From positions 1 through 7,011 of the forward strand of contig JAEZCJ010000125.1 in the NCBI GenBank assembly GCA_023433615.1: a DNA stretch of 7,011 nt. Direction: 5' to 3'. This document shows, one piece after another, positions 1 to 5,110 of this stretch. The first letter of the stretch is position 1; each line of letters begins with the position of its first letter. A program made the position numbers and the translations under genes. The notes under the pieces were generated by a model. The model was not told the origin of the DNA. It ran no database searches and saw only the letters and a program-made list of their open reading frames with translations. This DNA comes from Bacillota bacterium (lineage in GTDB: Bacteria; Bacillota; Bacilli; Paenibacillales; Paenibacillaceae).

Positions 1-95
1 AATTTTTCTACAACCGCAAGCGGATCCACGGCTCACTTGGATACCTAACGCCGGCCCGGTTCGCTGCGAAGTTTGATAAGAGAAAAACGGCATAA
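1..95 (+). CDS. IS3-family transposase (OrfB), C-terminal end only
   Basis: The frame starting at base 3 is open from the window edge to a TAA at 93-95. It encodes about 30 residues containing YNRKRIHGSLGYLTP followed by a basic tail. The pattern YNxxRxHGSLGYLTPxxF is typical of the extreme C-terminus of IS3-family (IS150-like) transposase OrfB, just after the DDE catalytic core of the integrase domain. The catalytic residues, the OrfA partner and the frameshift site would lie outside the window to the left. Such enzymes cut and join the IS ends during transposition through a circular intermediate. The end of the gene is intact and is followed 29 bases later by what looks like the IS terminus, so the right end of the element is undamaged. 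The subgroup cannot be fixed from this short piece. Confidence 0.85.
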   Translation, partial: FFYNRKRIHGSLGYLTPARFAAKFDKRKTA

Positions 96-124
96 GTGGT
101 GTCCACTTTCTTGACAGAGGTCCA
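1..124 (+). mobile_element. right end of an IS3-family insertion sequence
   Basis: The transposase tail is followed at 98-124 by a terminus-like sequence that ends in CTTGACAGAGGTCCA. Read inward from base 124 it begins TGGACCTCTGTCAAG, with the 5'-TG...CA-3' ends normal for IS3-family elements. I place the outer boundary at base 124. The left end is off the window, so neither the matching terminal repeat nor the target duplication (usually 3-4 bp in this family) can be confirmed. If the boundary is right, the duplication would begin with AAG or AAGG at 125-128. Confidence 0.7.
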
Positions 125-381
125 AAGGTGCTCTTAATCTGCCCAAATGCAGCCACTGAAGGTGTATGTATGCATTTCCTACCACTAAATCTGGCAATAT
201 CTCACGACACGACCCATCTGCCCATTTTTTGCGGTACTATTTTACGTTAATCACCTCATGTACCCATTTATCCGTAAAATAGTTGTACAATATGCACTTC
301 CCCTCAATTCACCGCCATCCTGCGAGCCCCGGAACGCGCCAAATATGCGCGTAGTCCTGGACGATCCTCACAATAACTGCT
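125..381. other. gene-free stretch between the IS end and the aminotransferase gene
   Basis: No credible coding region was found on either strand in these 257 bases. The stretch is more AT-rich than the genes around it. It holds an 11-bp inverted repeat (236-246/273-283), a 7-bp inverted repeat AAATGCA/TGCATTT (145-151/171-177), a 9-bp direct repeat ATCTGCCCA (137-145 and 216-224) and a 6-bp GC-rich hairpin ACGCGC/GCGCGT (334-339/347-352). The last lies just past the stop of the minus-strand aminotransferase but has no T-run, so it is a poor terminator. The texture resembles dispersed intergenic repeat debris, which is an inference. Confidence 0.5.
236..283. repeat. 11-bp perfect inverted repeat with 26-base centre
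   Basis: ACTATTTTACG at 236-246 is perfectly complementary to CGTAAAATAGT at 273-283. The 26-base centre includes ATGAGGTGATTAACG when read on the minus strand. There is no T-run on either side, so it does not look like an intrinsic terminator. It may be the ends of a small repeat element, a regulator binding dyad or a remnant. Confidence 0.6.
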
Positions 382-1587
382 CTATATTCCGCGCGCCGTG
401 AACTCTCCGATCGCCTCGGCCAGCCGATCCATGCCGACGGCCATCTGCTCGCCGGTCGTGTAAGTGAAATTCAGCCGCGCCGTGTTGCGTTTCGGCTCGC
501 CAGCGTAGAATGCCGAGCCCGGCACGAATGCCACGCCCTTCTGCACGGCAACCTTGAGCAGCGCCTCCGCGTCCAGACCTTCCGGCAACTCCAGCCAGAG
601 GAACATGCCGCCCTTCGGCTCGATCCAGGACAGCCCTTGCGGCATCCGCGCCGCGAGCAGTTCTTGCATCTGACGCATGCGGGCGCCGTAATTCTCCGCG
701 ATCACGCGAATGTGCTCATCCAGCGGGAAATGCCGCAGCAGCTGATCCAACGTCTGTTGATCCAATGTGCTGGAATGGATATCCGCCGCCTGCTTCACCT
801 TAGCCATATTCTGAATCACGGTCCGATCGCCCATCGCCCAGCCGGTTCGCAGCGCTGGCGCGACCGTCTTCGAGAACGTGCTCGTGTAGAGCACATGGCC
901 GCCGTCCGCGCGATCGTCAAGCGAGAAGATCGTCCGATAATCCGCCTCGCGATCGAACTTAATGTCCCCATATGGATCATCCTCGATGATCGGGATGCCG
1001 TACTTGCGGCATAGCGCAAGCAAACCTTTTCGGCGCTCCAGGCTCCAGACGCGCCCTGTCGGATTGCCGAACGTGGGCACCACGTAGACCAGCTTCGGCT
1101 TCTTCTCCTTCATAATGCGCTCTGCATCCTCCAGCAGCATGCCTTCCGCATCGCTCTCCGCAGCCGCTACATCCAGTCCGTTCAAGCCGAACACTTGCAA
1201 GCCGGCTAGATACGTCGGATTCTCGACGAGCACCGTATCGCCAGGCTCGGTCAGCACGCGCACAGCCAGATCAATCGCCTGCTGAGAGCCGGTCGTCAGC
1301 AGCATCTGTTCCGGCACGACCTGCATGCCCTTATCTGCCATCCGCCCGCACAATTGCTCGCGAAGCGGCATATAGCCTTCCGTCACGCCATACTGCAGCG
1401 AGCCGCTACCAACCTGCAGTACGCGGCTTGCAGCCTCGCGCATCGCGTCGATCGGGAACAGCTCCTCTGCCGGGAGACCTCCCGCGAACGAGATGATCTG
1501 TTTGCCCTTGCCCTGCGTTAACTTCAGAATATCCCGGACGGCCGACGATTGCAGCCGCTCGACGCGCGATGAGAAACGATATTCCAT
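382..1587 (-). CDS. PLP-dependent aminotransferase, class I/II (2-aminoadipate/LysN-like)
   Basis: This encodes a 401-residue cytoplasmic fold-type I aminotransferase, which moves an amino group between an amino acid and a 2-oxo acid using pyridoxal phosphate. Visible motifs are YGVTEG near 66, GSQQAIDL near 100, NPTGR at 175-179, EDDPYG at 202-207 (Asp203 for the pyridine nitrogen), STFSK with the Schiff-base Lys240, and RLNF with Arg371 for the substrate carboxylate. The layout matches the LysN/2-aminoadipate and kynurenine aminotransferase branch. That branch is related to MocR regulators, but no N-terminal GntR DNA-binding domain is present. The start is ATG at 1587, because AGGAGAGG lies just upstream; the frame stays open to an ATG at 1707, but that would include the promoter. 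The exact substrate cannot be read from the sequence. The gene appears to stand alone. Confidence 0.9.
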   Translation of the reverse strand: MEYRFSSRVERLQSSAVRDILKLTQGKGKQIISFAGGLPAEELFPIDAMREAASRVLQVGSGSLQYGVTEGYMPLREQLCGRMADKGMQVVPEQMLLTTGSQQAIDLAVRVLTEPGDTVLVENPTYLAGLQVFGLNGLDVAAAESDAEGMLLEDAERIMKEKKPKLVYVVPTFGNPTGRVWSLERRKGLLALCRKYGIPIIEDDPYGDIKFDREADYRTIFSLDDRADGGHVLYTSTFSKTVAPALRTGWAMGDRTVIQNMAKVKQAADIHSSTLDQQTLDQLLRHFPLDEHIRVIAENYGARMRQMQELLAARMPQGLSWIEPKGGMFLWLELPEGLDAEALLKVAVQKGVAFVPGSAFYAGEPKRNTARLNFTYTTGEQMAVGMDRLAEAIGEFTARGI

Positions 1588-1643
1588 ACCCTCTCCTGCC
1601 TCCCGTTTGTGAATTCCGTATGTCCACCTGTTCATCTTTGTCC

Positions 1644-1672
1644 ATTTTACGCGCATCGATGCCTGCTGGCAA
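1644..1672 (-). promoter_or_regulatory. sigma-A-like promoter of the aminotransferase gene, with a palindrome in the spacer
   Basis: On the minus strand TTGCCA (1672-1667) is followed by a 17-base spacer and TAAAAT (1649-1644), close to the sigma-A consensus. It leaves a leader of about 50 bases before the ATG at 1587. A perfect 10-bp palindrome, GCATCGATGC, lies within the spacer at 1653-1662, a position where a bound repressor would block RNA polymerase. The promoter is inferred from matches only. Confidence 0.6.
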
Positions 1673-1718
1673 CAAATGACGCCCGCAAGTTGTAACAATT
1701 CGTTCACAATGTATGCCG

Positions 1719-1747
1719 TTTTCTTTTCCCCGCAGGTTGGGTATAAT
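1719..1747 (+). promoter_or_regulatory. probable promoter of the small membrane protein gene
   Basis: A perfect TATAAT lies at 1742-1747, 14 bases before the Shine-Dalgarno GGAGG at 1762-1766. The -35 region is poor: the best 17-base spacing gives TTTTCT at 1719-1724. GTTTTC (1718-1723) and GGGTAT (1739-1744) also resemble a sigma-B promoter, but the 15-base gap is slightly long. The -10 box is clear; the sigma factor is open. Confidence 0.5.
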
Positions 1748-1774
1748 AGTAACTAATTATTGGAGGTGTTCAGG

Positions 1775-1873
1775 GTGAGCATCACATTCGTTATCGTCAT
1801 GACCGTCTTCGTATTGTTCCTCGTCTCCATTCTGACGGCGGCATACAACGACGACAAGACCAAAGGCCTGTAA
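1775..1873 (+). CDS. small single-span membrane protein, 32 residues, unknown function
   Basis: A GTG start at 1775 opens a 32-codon frame ending in TAA at 1871-1873. GGAGG at 1762-1766 gives an 8-base spacing, a TATAAT box lies upstream and a long hairpin terminator follows 14 bases after the stop. Together these make a complete tiny transcription unit. Residues 3-23 are almost all hydrophobic (ITFVIVMTVFVLFLVSILTA) and form one membrane helix; the tail YNDDKTKGL is charged and polar. An internal ATG at 1799 would leave only a broken helix, so GTG is preferred. I do not recognise the family. Such peptides often sit in the membrane and modulate larger complexes or act in stress or sporulation, but nothing here shows which. 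The evidence for a gene is the signal context, not homology. Confidence 0.65.
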   Translation: MSITFVIVMTVFVLFLVSILTAAYNDDKTKGL

Positions 1874-1886
1874 CAGGCACTACGAC

Positions 1887-1929
1887 AAGAAGCTCTTCGT
1901 TCGCTTGACGCGAATGAGGAGCTTCTTTT
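1887..1929 (+). terminator. intrinsic terminator after the small membrane protein gene
   Basis: Bases 1887-1904 pair with 1910-1927 over 18 positions (16 Watson-Crick, two G-T wobbles) around the 5-base loop TTGAC. The plus-strand 3' arm ends in TTCTTTT (1923-1929). The hairpin is unusually long for a simple terminator. Its T-tract favours termination of plus-strand transcripts. Confidence 0.85.
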
Positions 1930-1969
1930 GCGTACCGCCGCGCAACCGCGCGAAAAGAGCTTTACATAC

Positions 1970-1990
1970 AAACAGGAACCCTAAGGTTCC
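1970..1990 (-). terminator. probable intrinsic terminator of the AbrB-like gene
   Basis: On the minus strand GGAACC, the loop TTAG and GGTTCC (1990-1975) form a 6-bp stem with a 4-base loop, followed by TGTTTGT. It lies 10 bases past the stop codon of the AbrB-like gene. The stem is short and the T-tract interrupted, so it may be only moderately efficient. Confidence 0.65.
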
Positions 1991-2000
1991 CGTTAAGCGC

Positions 2001-2249
2001 TTATCTCTTCATTTGGATCATATCCGACATGCAAGACGTGCAGAGATGCCGCTCCTTGAATTCGCTGACGCCGTCCATCGAGCCGCAGAATACGCAGCGC
2101 GGACGGTAGCGCTCCAGAATAATATGATCCCCTTGCACCAGTATCTCGACGGGATCCCCCTCGTTCATCTGATACCTTTTTCTAAGCGATTTGGGCAGCA
2201 CGATTCGGCCCAATTGGTCTACTTTACGCACAACGCCTGCTGGTTTCAA
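2001..2249 (-). CDS. AbrB/SpoVT-type DNA-binding regulator with a CxxC...CxxC tail
   Basis: This encodes an 82-residue regulator. Residues 4-48 match the swapped-hairpin AbrB DNA-binding domain (AGVVRKVDQLGRIVLPKSLR, then a DPVEI strand and DHIILERY), closely resembling B. subtilis AbrB and Abh, the transition-state regulators that dimerise and bind AT-rich promoters. The C-terminal part differs from AbrB: it holds two Cys pairs, C52-x2-C55 and C70-x2-C73, which could bind zinc or form disulfides. The start is TTG at 2249, because GAGGTGAT (2261-2254) gives about 8 bases of spacing. A GTG at 2258 in the same frame overlaps that ribosome binding site and would add MIH. It is transcribed in the same direction as trmL, 158 bases downstream, with no convincing promoter between them and a weak terminator after it. 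Target genes cannot be read from the sequence. Confidence 0.9.
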   Translation of the reverse strand: MKPAGVVRKVDQLGRIVLPKSLRKRYQMNEGDPVEILVQGDHIILERYRPRCVFCGSMDGVSEFKERHLCTSCMSDMIQMKR

Positions 2250-2407
2250 ATGTATCACCTCTCCTGTGTCCTCATATCCTAGTCTTTACATGTCTAGAAA
2301 CCTTGCGCATCTTAGACTTTCGAGAAGTAAGTTGCTTTTCCTTCCCAGAATTGTTTTTGCTTAATATTCTGCAACAAGGGATGTGAACACATTTTGACGG
2401 CAATCCA

Positions 2408-2872
2408 TTAATCCAGCCCGGCAAAATTCAGCTGACGATACGCCTCGTACACGACGATTGCCGCCGAATTGGACAGATTGAGCGAGCGCACCTTATCGGT
2501 CATCGGGAGCCGCAAGCACGTATCCGGGTTCGCATCGAGCAGCGCCTGCGGCAATCCCTTCGTCTCCTTGCCGAAGACGAACAGGTCCCCGTCCCGATAT
2601 CGATGCTCCGTATAGCGCTTCTCTGCACGCGTGCTGGCGAAGAAGAAACGGCTGCCCGCGAACCGCGCAGCTACCTCCTCGAATGCATCGTAGTGCGTGA
2701 CGTTCACGGCGTACCAATAATCCAGCCCGGCGCGCCTCAGCGTCGCGTCGTCCGTCCGGAAGCCGAGGGGATGCACAAGGTGCAGATGCGTGCCGGTCGC
2801 CGCGCAGGTGCGGGCAATATTGCCGGTGTTAGCCGGAATTTCAGGTTCAACGAGTACGATATGAAGCGGCAT
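2408..2872 (-). CDS. trmL: tRNA (cytidine(34)-2'-O)-methyltransferase TrmL
   Basis: This encodes a 154-residue SPOUT-family (trefoil-knot) methyltransferase of normal length. In this family the homodimer uses S-adenosylmethionine to methylate the 2'-O of the wobble base 34 (Cm or cmnm5Um) of tRNA-Leu isoacceptors. Family motifs are all present: the N-terminal NTGNIAR (15-21), FGKETKGLP (100-108) in the SAM-binding knot, and the C-terminal knot stretch 121-148 with RLPM, RSLNLSNSAA and YEAYRQ. The ATG at 2872 has GGAGGG seven bases upstream; a nearby ATG at 2878 is in another frame. Only 13 bases separate this ribosome binding site from the edge of a structured repeat (2897-3045), so the promoter probably lies inside or beyond the repeat. 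The function call is firm from motifs. Confidence 0.93.
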   Translation of the reverse strand: MPLHIVLVEPEIPANTGNIARTCAATGTHLHLVHPLGFRTDDATLRRAGLDYWYAVNVTHYDAFEEVAARFAGSRFFFASTRAEKRYTEHRYRDGDLFVFGKETKGLPQALLDANPDTCLRLPMTDKVRSLNLSNSAAIVVYEAYRQLNFAGLD

Positions 2873-2896
2873 GTCATTCCCTCCAATTTAATTAAG

Positions 2897-3045
2897 ACCG
2901 GTTGTCGCTACCTTCGAATATTGGACGATGGTAGCAATTGAGGAGCGGAGCGTAGGCTGTCCCTACGTGAGCACCGGAAATTGCGCCAGCGTTCAAGATT
3001 CGACGCCGAATAAGCTCCCTGAGAAGCTTCGTGATCACAAGCGGT
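2897..3045 (+). repeat. structured intergenic repeat, copy A (short form)
   Basis: This is a 149-bp element lying between divergent trmL and the response regulator gene. It shares with copy B (5109-5304, opposite strand) CCGGTTGTC (2898-2906), a 14-base block (2921-2934), a near-identical block with a hairpin (2939-2971), a perfectly identical 26-base block (2984-3009) and an end block with 15 of 18 matches (3027-3044). Its ends form an inverted repeat, ACCGGTTGT (2897-2905) and ACAAGCGGT (3037-3045), complementary at 8 of 9 positions. Internal hairpins are CGTAGG/CCTACG (2951-2956/2962-2967), enclosed by CAATT/AATTG (2935-2939/2979-2983), and AAGCT/AGCTT (3012-3016/3025-3029). It looks like a MITE-like dispersed element or structured RNA module. 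It lacks about 36 bases found in copy B after the first hairpin. Confidence 0.8.
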
Positions 3046-3048
3046 AAT

Positions 3049-3077
3049 TTTACATTCGGTTAACGTGTGGTTAATCT
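3049..3077 (+). promoter_or_regulatory. triple PhoP-box-like direct repeat overlapping a promoter-like sequence
   Basis: TTTACA (3049-3054), TTAACG (3060-3065) and TTAATC (3071-3076) are spaced exactly 11 bp apart. This matches the organisation of B. subtilis PhoP boxes, TT(A/C/T)A(C/T)A with about 5-base gaps. The same bases can be read as a sigma-A promoter, TTTACA, 17 bases, TAATCT (3072-3077). Alternatively, CATAAT at 3097-3102 is the -10 box and the repeats sit at about -60 to -33, as in PhoP-activated promoters. Either reading suggests self-regulation of the downstream response regulator gene. Confidence 0.5.
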
Positions 3078-3137
3078 CGCCCGTAAGGTCCTCCTGCATA
3101 ATTGCATTACCATGATGACGGCAAAGGAGAATGCGGT

Positions 3138-3878
3138 GTGAGAAATAAAATATTGGTCGTCGACGATGAACCGTCGATCTCGATGCTGATCGAGTTCAAC
3201 CTGAAGCTCGCCGGATTCGACGTACGCTGCGTCAATGACGGCGAAGCCGTCTTCGATATGCTGAAGCCCTTTCGTCCGGACCTGATCGTGCTCGACCTGA
3301 TGCTGCCCAAGATGGACGGCATCCAAGTCTGCCGCGAACTCCGCAAGCAGAATAACGCCGTGCCGATCGTCATGCTGACCGCCCTCCAAGACGTTACCGA
3401 CAAGATCGCCGGCCTCGATAACGGCGCAGACGATTACATGACCAAGCCCTTCAGTCCGCAAGAGTTAATCTCGCGCATCCAGGCCATTCTGCGGCGCGTG
3501 CAGTCGCTGCCTGCCGCCGGGGGCGGCACGATCCACGAGATCGGAAGATTGTCCGTTCATGCCGACCAGCGCGAAGTTCACCTCGACGGCAAGCCGGTCG
3601 AGCTGACGCCGAAGGAATTCGAGCTCCTTCTCTTCCTCTGCAAGCATCGCGGGAAGGTACTCAGCCGTCAGCAATTGCTGCATGGCGTGTGGGATTATCA
3701 TTTTCTCGGCGATACCCGAATCGTAGACGTCCATATCAGTCACTTGCGTGACAAAATCGAGCGCAACGCCCGGACGCCGGAGTATATCATGACCGTGCGG
3801 AACGTCGGCTACAAGTTATCGGGACCGCATTCGCAGACCGCGACATATCCGAAGTCCAAGGATCTCTCCCATGGCTGA
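3138..3878 (+). CDS. OmpR/PhoP-family response regulator
   Basis: This encodes a 246-residue two-component regulator. The receiver domain (about 4-118) has acidic residues Asp9-Asp10, the phosphoacceptor Asp53 (VLDLMLP), Thr81 and Lys103 (TKPFSP). The winged-helix DNA-binding domain (about 135-228) has LTPKEFELLLFL and the recognition segment GDTRIVDVHISHLRDKIE, which agrees closely with B. subtilis PhoP, the phosphate-starvation regulator, rather than with WalR. The start is GTG at 3138: AAAGGAG at 3123-3129 lies 8 bases upstream, whereas an ATG at 3102 in frame precedes that site. PhoP genes normally sit next to phoR, but no kinase follows: a terminator comes 21 bases after the stop and serC is convergent. 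PhoP-like repeats upstream suggest autoregulation. It may be a stand-alone paralogue; its signal is unknown. The 20-residue polar tail after GYKLSGP is longer than that of B. subtilis PhoP. Confidence 0.93.
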   Translation: MRNKILVVDDEPSISMLIEFNLKLAGFDVRCVNDGEAVFDMLKPFRPDLIVLDLMLPKMDGIQVCRELRKQNNAVPIVMLTALQDVTDKIAGLDNGADDYMTKPFSPQELISRIQAILRRVQSLPAAGGGTIHEIGRLSVHADQREVHLDGKPVELTPKEFELLLFLCKHRGKVLSRQQLLHGVWDYHFLGDTRIVDVHISHLRDKIERNARTPEYIMTVRNVGYKLSGPHSQTATYPKSKDLSHG

Positions 3879-3899
3879 TTCGTTTCGTTTCAACAAGGA

Positions 3900-3939
3900 A
3901 ACCGCCCTTTCCCGCGTGAAGCGCCGGGAAAGGGCGGTT
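3900..3939. terminator. bidirectional terminator between the response regulator gene and serC
   Basis: Bases 3900-3914 pair perfectly with 3925-3939 (15 bp, AACCGCCCTTTCCCG and its complement) around a 10-base loop. It lies 21 bases after the response regulator stop and 18 bases after the serC stop, so it can serve both convergent genes. The T-tracts are weak on both sides (ATTCTGTG on plus, TCCTTGTTG on minus), but the stem is very stable. Confidence 0.85.
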
Positions 3940-3957
3940 ATTCTGTGTCTCGCCGTC

Positions 3958-5046
3958 TTAGCCGTGGCGCTTCTGGAAGTCTGCCATGAACGACGCTAGC
4001 GCTTGGCAGCTCTCGAGCGGAACGGCATTGTAGGTGGATGCGCGAAGGCCGCCGACGCTGCGATGTCCTTTCAATCCGACGAAGCCCTGCAGCTCGGATT
4101 CCTTGATGAACTGCTTCTCCAGCTCCTCGGAATGAATACGGAACGTAATATTCATGCGGGAACGGCTCTCAGTTTGCGCGAACCCCCGGTAGAACCCTCC
4201 GCTGTTATCGATGCGGTCGTAGATCAACTGCGTCTTGTCGCGGTTGAATTGTTCGATCGCCTGAACGCCGCCCTTGTTTTTAATCCATTGCAGAACCAAA
4301 TTCACCATATACACCGAGAACGATGGCGGCGTATTGTAGAGCGAACGGTCCTTGGCATGCGTGTCGTAGCGCAGCATGGTCGGCACGGTTGCCGGACTGT
4401 TCTCCGCCAGATCCTTGCGGATAATGACGACCGTCACGCCGGACGGGCCAAGGTTCTTCTGCGCGCCGGCATAGATAAGGCCGAACTTGCTAATGTCGAC
4501 CGGACGCGACATAATGTCGCTGGACATGTCGCCGATCAGCGGCACGCTGCCCGTATCCGGGAACTCTTGGAATTGCGTTCCTTCAATCGTCTCATTCGAC
4601 GTTACATGCACATAAGCTGCCTGCTCCGGGATCACAATATCGGATAAAGCAGGAATGCGGCGATATTCGTCATTCTGCGACGAAGCAGCGACAGCGGTCT
4701 CTCCGAACAGCTTCGCTTCCTTGGCTGCTTTGCTCGCCCAGCTGCCCGTCATCACGTAAGCGCCAGCAGTGCCGGGTTTCAGCAGATTCATCGGTACCAT
4801 GGCGAATTGCGTGCTTGCGCCGCCTTGCAGGAATAAGACCTCGTAATTGTCCGGTATTCCGAACAATTCGCGCATCAGCGCCTGCGTATCATTGTTCAAT
4901 CCCTCGTAGAGTGCGCTGCGATGCGACATTTCCATGATCGACATGCCAGCGCCTTGGTACTCCACGAACTGCGCTTGCGCTTGCTCCAGAACCTCTAACG
5001 GCAATGCCGCAGGTCCGGCGTTAAAATTGTATGCGCGATTACTCAC
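3958..5046 (-). CDS. serC: phosphoserine aminotransferase SerC
   Basis: This encodes 362 residues, the same length as E. coli SerC. SerC is a cytoplasmic PLP enzyme that converts 3-phosphohydroxypyruvate and glutamate to O-phosphoserine and 2-oxoglutarate, the second step of serine synthesis; it can also act in pyridoxal phosphate synthesis. Diagnostic features are YNFNAGPAALP (6-16), EMSHRS (39-44), LFLQGGASTQF (71-81), Asp173 in IGDMSSD, the Schiff-base Lys197 in YAGAQKNLGPSG, and GLKGHRSVGGLRAS near 324-337 for the phosphate group. The start is GTG at 5046 with AAGGAG seven bases upstream. An ATG at 5103 in frame would include promoter bases and is rejected. The gene has its own promoter (5081-5110), no serA or serB lies nearby, and it ends at a shared terminator. 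Confidence 0.96.
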   Translation of the reverse strand: MSNRAYNFNAGPAALPLEVLEQAQAQFVEYQGAGMSIMEMSHRSALYEGLNNDTQALMRELFGIPDNYEVLFLQGGASTQFAMVPMNLLKPGTAGAYVMTGSWASKAAKEAKLFGETAVAASSQNDEYRRIPALSDIVIPEQAAYVHVTSNETIEGTQFQEFPDTGSVPLIGDMSSDIMSRPVDISKFGLIYAGAQKNLGPSGVTVVIIRKDLAENSPATVPTMLRYDTHAKDRSLYNTPPSFSVYMVNLVLQWIKNKGGVQAIEQFNRDKTQLIYDRIDNSGGFYRGFAQTESRSRMNITFRIHSEELEKQFIKESELQGFVGLKGHRSVGGLRASTYNAVPLESCQALASFMADFQKRHG

Positions 5047-5080
5047 CGTTCCACTCCTTGTCTTCCTCTGTGATATGGTA

Positions 5081-5110
5081 ACTATAACAAGTTTCCCCCC
5101 CACTCATCAA
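5081..5110 (-). promoter_or_regulatory. sigma-A-like promoter of serC with a G7 run in the spacer
   Basis: On the minus strand TTGATG (5110-5105) and TATAGT (5086-5081) are separated by 18 bases, about 35 bases before the GTG start of serC. Seven consecutive G (C7 at 5095-5101 on plus) lie in the spacer. The first two bases of the -35 box coincide with the end of repeat copy B, so the element abuts the promoter. Confidence 0.6.

Noticed and set aside
2346..2371. Inverted repeat CAGAAT/ATTCTG between trmL and the AbrB-like gene
   Set aside because: The stem is only 6 bp with a 14-base loop and no T-run on the minus strand, so it is not a convincing terminator or operator.
2908..3099. Minus-strand frame of 63 codons within repeat copy A
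   Set aside because: It shares SASNLERWR with a frame in copy B only because of the 26-base identical block. The frames diverge through indels outside it, and no ribosome binding site is evident.
3871..3999. ATG frame overlapping the response regulator stop (42 codons, hydrophobic end)
   Set aside because: It runs through the 15-bp terminator hairpin and into the serC coding region on the opposite strand, has no proper ribosome binding site, and does not resemble a histidine kinase start.
4003..4647. Plus-strand frame of 214 codons opposite serC
   Set aside because: It is antisense to a clear serC with all family motifs; no ribosome binding site or domain was seen.
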